64,000 nucleotides of DNA from Fontibacter flavus (GTDB taxonomy: Bacteria; Bacteroidota; Bacteroidia; Cytophagales; Cyclobacteriaceae), in assembly GCF_042432905.1 (NCBI RefSeq), contig NZ_JBHLWI010000040.1, positions 62,001 through 126,000 of the forward strand, given 5' to 3'. The notes under the pieces are model-generated. The model did no database searches and was not told the origin of the DNA. It was given only the letters and a program-made list of their open reading frames with translations. Positions within the stretch are counted from its first letter, which is position 1; the number at the start of each line of letters is the position of its first letter. This document shows, one piece after another, positions 15,497-24,032 of the stretch. The position numbers and the translations under genes are program-made.

Positions 15497-16342
15497 ATGA
15501 AAAAAATACACATTATTGGACTCGGTTTGCTCGGCGGCTCATTTTCATTGGCCTTAAAGAAAGTCAAACCCGAGATCCATTTTACAGGATATGATAAGGA
15601 TGCCAAGAACCTTCAAGATGCTTTTACTTTGGGTATAATAGATGAGGCGAAGGATAAAGCAGATCCGGATACGGATATCGTGATTTTGGCAACTCCAGCG
15701 GATTCCTTGGAAGGGATTTTAAAAGAAAGTCTGGATCAGGCAGGACAAGATACATTGATCATGGATTTTGGCTCTACCAAAGCGAAATTATGCCAATCTG
15801 TGGCCAACCATCCCAAAAGAAGCCAGTATTTAGCTGGTCACCCGATCGCAGGGACAGAATACTCCGGCCCTAAGGCTGCACAGGAGGATTTATTGGATAA
15901 GAAAGTTTTTATCATTTGTGAGATGGAGAAAACCGACTTGCATCTTAAAGGAAAGGCCTATGAAGTGCTGGAGGCTTTGAATATGAAGTTGAGGTTTATG
16001 GATCCGGAAGAGCATGATAATCAGCTTGCATTTGTGTCACACCTTTCCCATATATCCTCCTTTATGTTGGGTAAAACTGTTTTGGACAAAATGGAAGATG
16101 ATAAAAATGTATTTGATATGGCGGGAAGTGGTTTTGCGTCCACTGTTCGTTTAGCCAAGTCATCACCAGCGATGTGGGCGCCAATTTTATCGGAAAACAA
16201 AAAAAATATTCTCGAAGCATTGAGTATGTATATCTCAAATTTGTCGAAATTTAGAGATAAGATCATTGCAGATGATGTTGAGGGACTGTATTTGGAAATG
16301 GAGAAAATCAATGCCATCAGGGATATTTTGGATTTGAAATAG
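15497..16342 (+). CDS. tyrA: Prephenate dehydrogenase
   Basis: NAD(P)-dependent oxidative decarboxylation of prephenate to 4-hydroxyphenylpyruvate, the branch to Tyr. The 281 residues contain an N-terminal Rossmann fold (IIGLGLLGGSFSLAL, 5-19), the nicotinamide-side ATPADS, the substrate-site AGHPIAGTEYSGP with catalytic His, and an all-helical C-terminal half with FVSHLSHISSFMLG. There is no ACT or mutase domain. It is the last gene of the aromatic cluster. The 210 bp after it, to the SIMPL gene, hold no convincing gene or terminator. Confidence 0.94.
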   Translation: MKKIHIIGLGLLGGSFSLALKKVKPEIHFTGYDKDAKNLQDAFTLGIIDEAKDKADPDTDIVILATPADSLEGILKESLDQAGQDTLIMDFGSTKAKLCQSVANHPKRSQYLAGHPIAGTEYSGPKAAQEDLLDKKVFIICEMEKTDLHLKGKAYEVLEALNMKLRFMDPEEHDNQLAFVSHLSHISSFMLGKTVLDKMEDDKNVFDMAGSGFASTVRLAKSSPAMWAPILSENKKNILEALSMYISNLSKFRDKIIADDVEGLYLEMEKINAIRDILDLK

Positions 16343-16552
16343 TTAAAAATTCCAAAAAACCAGATTGCGGTCTGCTTTTTGAGCTATCATTTTGTAGGAA
16401 GTATGGGCATATCAAGTTAAGGTTTCATAATTATTAAAAGGCCTGTACTTGACCAAATACGGATGAATAAAGGATGTAGAAAACCTCATCTTGCTGATGA
16501 AGCATTCCTTCGAAATTATTGAGGAATTACGAAAACTTAAATATCCATTGTT

Positions 16553-17260
16553 ATGAAAAAAGCGTTCCTGTTGCTCCCCGTTTTATTTTTATCTTTAGGT
16601 CTTATGGCACAAGATATTCCATTGATAGAAGTTGAAGGTTCAAGTGAAATCAGCATCATGCCCGATGAGGCATTGATTCAGATTTCCCTTTCAGAGAAAG
16701 CCATGAAGGTAGCTGATGCTACACAGGCTTTGAATAAAAAAACCAAATCCATAGAGGATGCGCTGAAAAAATCAGGTGTTAAAGATTTTAAGTTTTATGT
16801 GGACAATTACTACGTCTATGTAAACAGGATTTATACCAAAGGCACTTCTAAGGACAGTGGTTATGTGGCCTCCCAAAACATCAAAGTTCTGGTCAATGAT
16901 ATTGAAAAGGACTTGGCCAAGATTACCGAAACCTTGCATCAGACCGCCAATATGGGATTCAATGTGCAGCTGAATATTTCTGATAAACTTAGGAAAGATT
17001 CTCAGGATAAATTATTGGAAATGGCCATCGCCGATGCCAAGAATAAAGCAGAACTCATTGCCAAAAGTCTTGGAATTGAAAAAATCCAGGTGCAGAAAGT
17101 GAATTATACCACTCAGGGCAATATGTTCTATCCTGTGATGAGGGAATCCAAAATGTTAATGGCATCTGATTCAGCAGCAATGATGGAAGAGCCAGTCTTC
17201 AGACCTGAGGAAAGGAAGCTGACGGACAAAGTTTTTGTCTCCTTTACCTTTCAGCGATAA
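16553..17260 (+). CDS. SIMPL domain (DUF541) exported protein
   Basis: A 235-residue exported protein with a Sec signal peptide (MKKAFLLLPVLFLSLGLMAQ, cleavage about 20). The body is a SIMPL/DUF541 domain: VEGSSEISIMPDEALIQIS, a long helical middle, VASQNIKVLVNDIEK and the closing Arg/Phe strand VFVSFTFQR. The family (E. coli YggE, BP26 of Brucella) forms periplasmic or outer-membrane-associated oligomers of unclear function, sometimes linked to oxidative stress. It is a single gene with its own terminator at 17295-17319. Confidence 0.88.
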   Translation: MKKAFLLLPVLFLSLGLMAQDIPLIEVEGSSEISIMPDEALIQISLSEKAMKVADATQALNKKTKSIEDALKKSGVKDFKFYVDNYYVYVNRIYTKGTSKDSGYVASQNIKVLVNDIEKDLAKITETLHQTANMGFNVQLNISDKLRKDSQDKLLEMAIADAKNKAELIAKSLGIEKIQVQKVNYTTQGNMFYPVMRESKMLMASDSAAMMEEPVFRPEERKLTDKVFVSFTFQR

Positions 17261-17294
17261 CATTCAGAATACTTATTTTCCTACTTCAGGTACA

Positions 17295-17319
17295 AAGGCC
17301 TCTTTAAAGAGGCTTTTTT
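17295..17319 (+). terminator. Intrinsic terminator after the SIMPL gene
   Basis: A self-complementary GCCTCTTTAAAGAGGC core flanked by AAAG and a T6 run, 34 bp after the stop. Confidence 0.85.
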
Positions 17320-17445
17320 ATTGTTTGAAAAGTGATGTATCTATTTGAATTGTACAAATTTTAAGACAAATTTTCCTTTGAATAAGTGAAAAATACCCTG
17401 TGCAGGGGATGTTTTGGTGTTTTGGGTTTTGGTATATTTGTATCG

Positions 17446-17590
17446 GGTGATTAAGCGACTTTTCAGACAATTTTTTCTAAAGACATTTGTAACTGAGCAG
17501 GGCACACAAAACTTAATTTTTTTAACCTGCTTAACTTTCACACTGTTTTGAGAACAAGAAAAAACCATTTGTCAAAATGGTTTTTTTTTA
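17446..17590 (+). ncRNA. Candidate small RNA between the SIMPL and M20 peptidase genes
   Basis: The 372-bp gap 17261-17632 contains, after the SIMPL terminator, a TATATTTG -7 box (17433-17440) and a second strong terminator (17561-17590) with no convincing ORF on this strand between them. The transcript would be about 145 nt, with a predicted internal stem AGCAGG (near 17490) with CCTGCT (near 17527) and the terminator stem. The -33 TTTG spacing is about 16 bp rather than 19. No known RNA family is recognised. It could also be a long 5' leader of the peptidase gene, although the terminator argues for a separate RNA or a regulated leader. Confidence 0.35.
17561..17590 (+). terminator. Intrinsic terminator upstream of the M20 peptidase
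   Basis: AAAACCATTT/AAAATGGTTTT hairpin with a short loop and a T9-10 run. It is 43 bp before the peptidase ATG and more than 240 bp after the previous terminator, so it must end a transcript starting in this gap. Confidence 0.75.
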
Positions 17591-17632
17591 TTTGCGCTAA
17601 GCCTTAAATTAGGAAGATTACTAATCCAGAAT

Positions 17633-19153
17633 ATGAAAAAAATCTTAACACTAGTCTTTGTATACGTCAGTGCTATTTCTGTAACATTGGCCCAACAAAA
17701 AAAACAGCTTGATCTTGATGCGGTTACGGAAGCTCATTTTCTTAAGGGTATTCAAAATTTGCAGGATTTAGTTTCCATTCCTAATGATTCCAATGATCCT
17801 TCACAACTGGTACCCAATATTACCTGGTGTGAAGAGAATCTGGATGGCAGGGGGTGGAATACCAAAAGGTTGGAGACGGGTGGCTTTCCCTTACTTTTTG
17901 CTGAGAAGATGGTGCCAAAAGCCAAAAAGACAGTACTCTTTTATTTCCATATTGATGGGCAGCCTGTTGATAGAAAGCGATGGGAACAGGCAGATCCTTA
18001 TCAGCCTACATTGAAAAAGTTGAATGATAGCGGTAAATGGGAAGCGATGCCGATGGAAGTTCTGGAAAACTCTTATGATCCTGAATGGAGGATTTTTGCC
18101 AGATCATCTTCAGATGATAAAGGTCCATTTGCCATGTTTTTGACTGCATGGGATGCGATGGTTGAACATGGCAAGATGCCCAATTATAATGTGAAGATTA
18201 TTCTTGACTTTGAAGAGGAAATAGGGTCGCCTTATTTGCCTGAATCAGTAGTAAAGTATAAAGATATTCTGGCTGCTGATATGATGTTGATCATGGATGG
18301 TCCCAGACATTTGAGCAATGAACCTACTCTAAGTTTTGGAGCAAGAGGTATTTCACAGATTACGTTGACCGTATTTGGACCTAGGGCGGCACAGCACAGT
18401 GGACATTATGGCAATTATGCTCCAAATCCGGCCTTCAGGCTTTCCCAACTTCTGGCTTCTATGAAAGATGATGAGGGGAGAGTAATCATTCCGGGTTTTT
18501 ATGATGGTATTCAATTAACGGATGCTGAAAAGGCGATCTTGGATCGGGTTCCCGATAATGAAGCAGATATCAAAAGGAAGCTGGGTATTGGAGCTACAGA
18601 TAAAGTTGGCGGTACCTACCAGGAATCCATTCAATACCCTTCCTTGAATATCAGAGGAATGGCTTCTGGATGGGTTGGCGATGAGGTAAGAACGATTGTA
18701 CCGGCAGATGCCACAGCTGAAATTGATATCCGCCTGGTTCCGGAAAGTGATCCGGAAAGGTTGTTTGCTTTGGTGAGAAAGCATATTGAGGACCACGGAT
18801 ACCATGTTTTAGACCGTGATCCGACGGATGCGGAAAGGGTGAAATATCCAAAGTTGATCAAATGGGAGGGAAGTGTTTCCTATCAGGCTTTTAGGACACC
18901 TTTTGATTCAGAGCCGGGGCTTTGGTTGGAGAAGGCATACATGAGGGCTTTTGGCAAGGAGCCTATCAAAATCAGGATCAGTGGAGGGTCCTTACCAATT
19001 GCACCATTTGTGGATGCGCTTCAAGTGCCGGCGGTGACTGTCGTGACCGTAAACTCAGATAATAATCAACATGGGCCCAATGAGAACATCAGACTGGGCA
19101 ATTATAAAGAAGGGATCAAAACAGCCTTGGCTATCCTGACACAGGAATTGTAA
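17633..19153 (+). CDS. Exported M20/M25/M40 family metallopeptidase
   Basis: A 506-residue zinc peptidase of the dinuclear M20 family, exported by a signal peptide (MKKILTLVFVYVSAISVTLAQ). Zinc ligands and the catalytic base are visible: FHIDGQP (His/Asp region), SSDDKGPF (bridging Asp), FEEEIGSP (base Glu), IMDGPRHL (Asp) and NNQHGPNENIRL (terminal His). The insert with QHSGHYGNYAPNP is the dimerisation/lid domain. Length and motifs resemble carnosinase-like dipeptidases (CNDP group), so it likely cleaves short peptides in the periplasm. It is monocistronic, with a 20-bp perfect-stem terminator after it. Confidence 0.9.
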   Translation: MKKILTLVFVYVSAISVTLAQQKKQLDLDAVTEAHFLKGIQNLQDLVSIPNDSNDPSQLVPNITWCEENLDGRGWNTKRLETGGFPLLFAEKMVPKAKKTVLFYFHIDGQPVDRKRWEQADPYQPTLKKLNDSGKWEAMPMEVLENSYDPEWRIFARSSSDDKGPFAMFLTAWDAMVEHGKMPNYNVKIILDFEEEIGSPYLPESVVKYKDILAADMMLIMDGPRHLSNEPTLSFGARGISQITLTVFGPRAAQHSGHYGNYAPNPAFRLSQLLASMKDDEGRVIIPGFYDGIQLTDAEKAILDRVPDNEADIKRKLGIGATDKVGGTYQESIQYPSLNIRGMASGWVGDEVRTIVPADATAEIDIRLVPESDPERLFALVRKHIEDHGYHVLDRDPTDAERVKYPKLIKWEGSVSYQAFRTPFDSEPGLWLEKAYMRAFGKEPIKIRISGGSLPIAPFVDALQVPAVTVVTVNSDNNQHGPNENIRLGNYKEGIKTALAILTQEL

Positions 19154-19166
19154 ACTGTATTTGTTG

Positions 19167-19210
19167 CCGAAAAGAAAAAAACCTGATCAATCAGGTTTTT
19201 TTCTTTTCGG
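19167..19210. terminator. Very long perfect terminator hairpin
   Basis: A 20-bp perfect inverted repeat (left arm begins CCGAAAAG, inner pairs ACCTGA/TCAGGT) with a 4-nt TCAA loop and a T7 run in the right arm. It works on either strand, 14 bp after the M20 peptidase stop. The following 191 bp up to the SusC start hold no identified element. Confidence 0.85.
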
Positions 19211-19401
19211 CGGCAGTAAATTGATAACTATAAAGAAATTAGATGTTTATGATCTAAGGCAGATTTTTTGAAAAAATACAGGTTGTCAGGTGAGAGTAGA
19301 TTTTTTCGATTTTTTTACCATTCATGGAGATTTTTTGGATTTAATAATTTGGTATTTCTTATCTTCATGTGGTAGTATATACTGCATTTTAATTATACCC
19401 T

Positions 19402-22383
19402 ATGAAAAAATTTTACAAATTCAGCACAACCCTGCTTCTCCTTCTGCTTACGGTAGGATGGAGCTGGGCACAGTACTCCGTGACGGGTACTGTGACAGAT
19501 GAGCGGACAGGAGAGCCTCTGATTGGGGCGACTATCCTTGTCAGGAATACCACAACGGGTGCCGTTACGGACCTTGATGGTAGATTTTCAATCAATGTTC
19601 CTGGGAACCAAGAAGCAGTCTTGGTTATTTCTTCCCTAGGTTATTTGAGTAAAAATGTCAACGTGAGCCCTTCATTGAACACAGTGAACGTGCAGTTGCA
19701 GCAGGATGCCACCAATTTGGAAGAAGTTATTGTGACCGGTTTGGCCTCCTCAGTGAAGAGGAGTAACTTGGCAAATGCAGTTTCTTCGGTTTCTGGAAAA
19801 GACCTAGTGGGTACCACAACTATTCAGACTACAGATGGTGCCCTTTATGGTAAAATTGCCGGTGCCACCATCAGATCCAACTCAGGTGCTCCAGGAGGTG
19901 GTTTCTCCATACAATTAAGAGGTATCTCTACTTTGAGTGGTGCATCCCAGCCCTTGATTATTTTGGATGGGGTGTATATCAACAATTCTTTTCAAAGAAC
20001 AGGTAGGGCCTCTGTAACGGGAGCAGGTGCATCAAACCAAGATGATGGAGCCAACCGTCTAGCTGATTTGAACCCGAATGACATTGAGTCAATTGAAGTA
20101 TTGAAAGGCCCGTCCGCAGCCGCTATCTATGGAACCAGGGCAAATGCCGGTGTAATTATCATTACTACCAAAAGAGGTTCGGAAGGCAAAACAAAAGTGT
20201 CTTTATCCCAGGATATAGGTTTCGCGAAGCCTTTGAAACTGTTGGGTGTTGATGATTGGAGTGAGGAGAAAATCAATTTCTTTTTCCCTGAAGCAAGGAG
20301 GCCAATTGAATTAGAAAGGTTCAGAGCCGCTCAGTCTACCAATACCTTTATTGATTATGAAGATTATTTCTACAACAATACTGCTACCTTATCTAATTCA
20401 AGAATTACAGTCACAGGCGGTAATGACAAGACGAAATTCTATGTCAGTGGAAATATTGCTTCTGAAGATGGAACGATCAGAAATACAGGTTTTGAAAGAT
20501 ATTCTGTGAGAGCAAATATTGATCATAAGATTTCCAATGTGTTTAAGTTGGGTGTTTCTTCAAATTATATCAGAAGTAATTCGGATAGGGGTTTTACAGG
20601 TAACCAAAACAACTCAGGGGCGAGTATTGGATACAACATTTCTTATGTTCCTAACTATTATGACCTCAGAAGAAATGCGGACGGCACCTATCCGGTGAAT
20701 CCTTATTTCTCTGAAAACCCAGTCGCAGTTACGGATAATGCCATCAACAACTCTACAGTCAACCGTTTTGTACAATCATTCACATTGGATGCGGATATTT
20801 ATAAGTCTACTAACAGTTTCCTGAAGTTCCAATTGGCTGGTGGTTTGGATTTCCTTCAAAACACATCTTTGGTGTACCTTCCTGAATTCCTTCAGTTCCA
20901 AAGAGCGCAAGCGAATCCAGGTGATGTACTTTGGGGCAAGCAGGAAAGTTTCAATACCAATATCCAAGGTGTATTGGTGTACAACTGGAACTTGGGTAAG
21001 GTGAACATGAATTCCCAGGCTGGTTTGGTAAGACTTGACTTTAAAAATGATGCCCTTTTCAATAGAGGCAGGGGATTAGCACCTGGGCAAACCAATATCC
21101 AACAAGCCACTGTGCAGCAAATTGACCAACAGTTCTTCTCTGAAATTCAGGAAGCAGGTGTTTTCTTGCAGCAAGAGGCCAACTATGAAGATAAGATTAT
21201 CGGTACTGTTGGTATCAGATGGGATAAATCAACATTGAACGGTGATCCTAATAAATTCTTTGCTTTCCCAAGAGCTTCCTTGGCTGTTAACTTGGCCAAT
21301 TTTGATTTCTGGACAAATAAGTCAACCGTATCAGCTTTGAAACCTAGAATTGCTTATGGTGAGACTGCTGGTCCTGTAGCATTTGGACAGACTTTCACCC
21401 CACTTGGAGGTGCTAATATTGGTGGGTTGCTTGGTTCAGTAGTTTCTGCTCAGATTGGAAATACCCAAATCATTCCTGAGTCTGCAACAGAATTGGAATT
21501 CGGTGTGGATGCTGGATTTTTCAATAACAGATTGGGATTGGAAGCGACTTACTACATTAAGAACACACAGAACAATATCCAAAATCTTAACCTCTCTCCT
21601 TCTACCGGTGTGACTTCTACTCCTAGTAATGAGGCAGAGTTACAGAATAAAGGTGTTGAATTGGCGCTGTTCGGTACTGTTGTAGATAAGCCTAATTTCA
21701 GATGGACTTCAAGAGTATTGTATTGGCACAATAGACTGAATATGACAAGATTGGGTATACCTACTTATTTGGCGGGTGGTTTTGGTTCTGCATTGGGTAC
21801 TTTCTTATATGCGCAGGGATATTCACCGACAACCATAGTGGGTACACCGGCTGATCCAAATATTCCAGGAGGCTTTACTATTTGGGGAAATGCTCAGCCG
21901 AAATTCAATATGTCCATGGTGAATAATTTCACATTTGCCAGAAATTTTGAATTCTCTTTCTTGATGGAATACAGAAAAGGAGGTGATAACATTAACTTGA
22001 GTACTTTCTTGACAGATTCCGGCGGTACCACAAAAGGCTGGTTTGACGATGATGATGGTGATGGAGTTCCTAATGGGAGACAAAGACCACCAGCACCTTT
22101 CAACAATGCAGGTAGATGGGTTCAGGATGCTACTTTCTTGAAAATAAGAGAAATAGGGCTTTATTATAACGTTCCTAAAGCATCTTTGACACAAATGTTC
22201 GGCAACAGTGTAGAAAATGTTAGGATTGGTACTTCTGTAAACAATGCATTCCTATTCACCAATTATTATGGTTATGATCCGGAAACATCTACTTTCGGTG
22301 CTCAGGCTGTGGCTAACAACGTGGATATTACTCCTTATCCAACTCCAAGAAGGATATTCTTCCATTTGACAATTGACTTCTAA
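19402..22383 (+). CDS. SusC/RagA family TonB-linked outer membrane protein
   Basis: A 993-residue outer-membrane transporter that works with the SusD-like lipoprotein encoded 18 bp downstream. After a signal peptide (about 1-23) comes a carboxypeptidase-regulatory-like domain (about 26-105; TGTVTDERTGEPLIGATI), then the plug (about 115-230; VIVTGLASSVKRSNLANAV, and the SusC signature LIILDGVYIN, with IESIEVLKGPSAAAIYGTRANAGVI), then a 22-strand barrel to the C-terminal IFFHLTIDF. The glycan or peptide imported cannot be told: no hydrolase, sigma/anti-sigma pair or sensor is adjacent, so the pair stands alone. Confidence 0.96.
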   Translation: MKKFYKFSTTLLLLLLTVGWSWAQYSVTGTVTDERTGEPLIGATILVRNTTTGAVTDLDGRFSINVPGNQEAVLVISSLGYLSKNVNVSPSLNTVNVQLQQDATNLEEVIVTGLASSVKRSNLANAVSSVSGKDLVGTTTIQTTDGALYGKIAGATIRSNSGAPGGGFSIQLRGISTLSGASQPLIILDGVYINNSFQRTGRASVTGAGASNQDDGANRLADLNPNDIESIEVLKGPSAAAIYGTRANAGVIIITTKRGSEGKTKVSLSQDIGFAKPLKLLGVDDWSEEKINFFFPEARRPIELERFRAAQSTNTFIDYEDYFYNNTATLSNSRITVTGGNDKTKFYVSGNIASEDGTIRNTGFERYSVRANIDHKISNVFKLGVSSNYIRSNSDRGFTGNQNNSGASIGYNISYVPNYYDLRRNADGTYPVNPYFSENPVAVTDNAINNSTVNRFVQSFTLDADIYKSTNSFLKFQLAGGLDFLQNTSLVYLPEFLQFQRAQANPGDVLWGKQESFNTNIQGVLVYNWNLGKVNMNSQAGLVRLDFKNDALFNRGRGLAPGQTNIQQATVQQIDQQFFSEIQEAGVFLQQEANYEDKIIGTVGIRWDKSTLNGDPNKFFAFPRASLAVNLANFDFWTNKSTVSALKPRIAYGETAGPVAFGQTFTPLGGANIGGLLGSVVSAQIGNTQIIPESATELEFGVDAGFFNNRLGLEATYYIKNTQNNIQNLNLSPSTGVTSTPSNEAELQNKGVELALFGTVVDKPNFRWTSRVLYWHNRLNMTRLGIPTYLAGGFGSALGTFLYAQGYSPTTIVGTPADPNIPGGFTIWGNAQPKFNMSMVNNFTFARNFEFSFLMEYRKGGDNINLSTFLTDSGGTTKGWFDDDDGDGVPNGRQRPPAPFNNAGRWVQDATFLKIREIGLYYNVPKASLTQMFGNSVENVRIGTSVNNAFLFTNYYGYDPETSTFGAQAVANNVDITPYPTPRRIFFHLTIDF

Positions 22384-22400
22384 ACCAAAAGCTGAGAATC

Positions 22401-23783
22401 ATGAAAACATTACATAAATATTTAGGAATGGCGGCATTGGCAGTAGGTAGCTTAATTGCCTGTAATCCGCTCCAATTGGATGAAATTATTGATCCCAATA
22501 ACCCTTCAGTTGAAAGTGTCAGTAATAACGCATCCAGAGAACAGATACAATTCTTGTTGACAGGACTGGAATTCAGACATAGGGGCTATGTCACCAATGT
22601 TTCCCAAGCATGGAATGCCTTTGGTAGAGAAACATGGTATCTTAATGGATCTGATCCTAGGTTTCAAACTGATTGGTTGGGACAGGCAGGAAGGACGCCA
22701 GATAGGGCATACTTTGGCTTTGGTGCTACAGGAGGTGGCTCTTGGGCTTCCCCTTATCAGGCGATTAAGCAAGCTGATGTATTGATTGCAGCTGCTCAAA
22801 ACGCATCTACACTTTCAGCTACAGATCGCAGTGCAATTGCTGGATTTGCTAAAACCATCAAAGGTTATCAGTTCATGATACCAGCAAACTTTGTATATCA
22901 GAATGGTATCAGAATTGACGTTGCTGACCCTTTGAATCCAGGTCCCTTTGTGACTTATGAAGCTGCATTGGATCATATCAAAACCGTGCTGGATGAAGGT
23001 GATCAGGACCTTTCCTCTGCTGGAGGAGGTAATTTTCCTTTAAGACTTACTCCTGGATTTGCAAGTTTCAATACCAATGCGGCATTGAGACAGGTTAACA
23101 GAGCAGTAGCCGCTAGGTTGAATGCTTACAGAAAGGATTGGCAAGGTGTTTTGACTGCTTTACAAGGCTCCTTTATGGATTTGAATGGTAACCTGAATGC
23201 AGGTCCTGCCCATCCATTTGGTGCACCACCTGATGCTTTCAATCCATTATACTATGTGCCAAACGCATTGGTGACTACAATGATTGTGGTCCATCCTTCC
23301 GTAATCCGTGATGCAACTCCGGGTGATCTCAGGGTTGCCAATAAAATGCTGGAAAGAACAGCTCCTCCTGTGACCGTATCTACTGATGCCGGTACATTGG
23401 AAGGTAGGTATCAGGATAAAAGATGGGCTTCCAACACTTCACCTATTCCATTCATTAGAAATGAAGAATTGATTTTGTTAAAAGCCGAAGCACATGCTAA
23501 TCTTGGTCAAACAACAGAAGCTGTTCAGGCAATAGACATTATCAGAAATGCTGCTGGAATTGGTCCTTATACAGGAGCCACTACCCAAGATGCCCTGATC
23601 AATGAAATCCTTTATCAAAGAAGGTATTCTCTTTGGGCTGAGCCTTGGGGCCATAGATGGATTGATGCAAGAAGGTACAATAAGTTGAATGAAATTGATG
23701 TTTCATTTGATGGTGGTACAGTCTTTACACAGTTCCCTCACCCTCAGTCTGAATTGAATTGGGATAGCTATATTGGCAATTAA
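22401..23783 (+). CDS. SusD/RagB family nutrient-binding outer membrane lipoprotein
   Basis: A 460-residue surface lipoprotein partner of the SusC-like transporter. The lipobox LIAC places the lipidated Cys at residue 21. The N-terminal TPR-like helices and the C-terminal RagB/SusD segment (NEELILLKAEAHANLGQ, about 350-367; IRNAAGIGPYTG; ILYQRRYSLWAEPWGHRWIDARR, split here over more than one motif) are clear. It is somewhat shorter than the usual 500-600 residues. It is co-transcribed with susC and closed by a terminator at 23811. The ligand is unknown. Confidence 0.94.
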   Translation: MKTLHKYLGMAALAVGSLIACNPLQLDEIIDPNNPSVESVSNNASREQIQFLLTGLEFRHRGYVTNVSQAWNAFGRETWYLNGSDPRFQTDWLGQAGRTPDRAYFGFGATGGGSWASPYQAIKQADVLIAAAQNASTLSATDRSAIAGFAKTIKGYQFMIPANFVYQNGIRIDVADPLNPGPFVTYEAALDHIKTVLDEGDQDLSSAGGGNFPLRLTPGFASFNTNAALRQVNRAVAARLNAYRKDWQGVLTALQGSFMDLNGNLNAGPAHPFGAPPDAFNPLYYVPNALVTTMIVVHPSVIRDATPGDLRVANKMLERTAPPVTVSTDAGTLEGRYQDKRWASNTSPIPFIRNEELILLKAEAHANLGQTTEAVQAIDIIRNAAGIGPYTGATTQDALINEILYQRRYSLWAEPWGHRWIDARRYNKLNEIDVSFDGGTVFTQFPHPQSELNWDSYIGN

Positions 23784-23810
23784 TCCAATAATCAATAAAC
23801 AAAAAGGGCG

Positions 23811-23836
23811 CTTCAAATGAAGTGCCCTTTTATTAT
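23811..23836 (+). terminator. Intrinsic terminator after the SusC/SusD pair
   Basis: AAAAGGGCGCTTC-AAAT-GAAGTGCCCTTTT, a 12-13-bp stem with one G-U pair and a T run, 27 bp after the susD stop. Confidence 0.85.
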
Positions 23837-23908
23837 CTTTCACTTTTTTAGAAGTTCTTTTGAATTGAATGGAAGATTAAAGAAAAGATGCTAGATAGGC
23901 TTCCTGAA

Positions 23909-24031
23909 TTATCCGCATTTCTCGCAAACGCAATTTCCACTTTTCTTCTTTTGGTTGGGTTTAAAAATTTTTATTAGCCAAAGACCTAATACCAGTGCGA
24001 ATAGTCCGAAAACCAATATTTCCTGCCACAT
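23909..24031 (-). CDS. FeoB-associated Cys-rich membrane protein (40 aa)
   Basis: A 40-residue ORF starting one base after the feoB stop. The N-terminus is a single membrane helix (EILVFGLFALVLGLWLIKIF), followed by a Lys-rich stretch and a short Cys cluster, NCVCEKCG, at the very end. This is the pattern of the small FeoB-associated Cys-rich proteins of Bacteroidota, thought to play the part that FeoC has elsewhere, perhaps binding Fe2+ or an Fe-S cluster at the FeoB exit. The family assignment rests on position and pattern. The ORF is the last gene of the feoA-feoB operon. Confidence 0.82.
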   Translation of the reverse strand: MWQEILVFGLFALVLGLWLIKIFKPNQKKKSGNCVCEKCG

Positions 24032-24032
24032 A

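Noticed and set aside
16343..16400. Possible terminator after tyrA (CAGA/TCTG with flanking A and T runs)
   Set aside because: The stem is only 4 bp, so I do not list it.
17341..17568. 75-codon minus-strand ORF in the SIMPL/M20 gap
   Set aside because: Its composition (FCVPCSVTNVF, KYTKTQNTKTS) is low-complexity and it lies over the candidate RNA and terminator; no start signals.
19402..23783. Calling the SusC/SusD pair and the GH29 fucosidase one polysaccharide utilization locus
   Set aside because: They are separated by the feo operon on the other strand and several terminators, so only loose proximity supports it.
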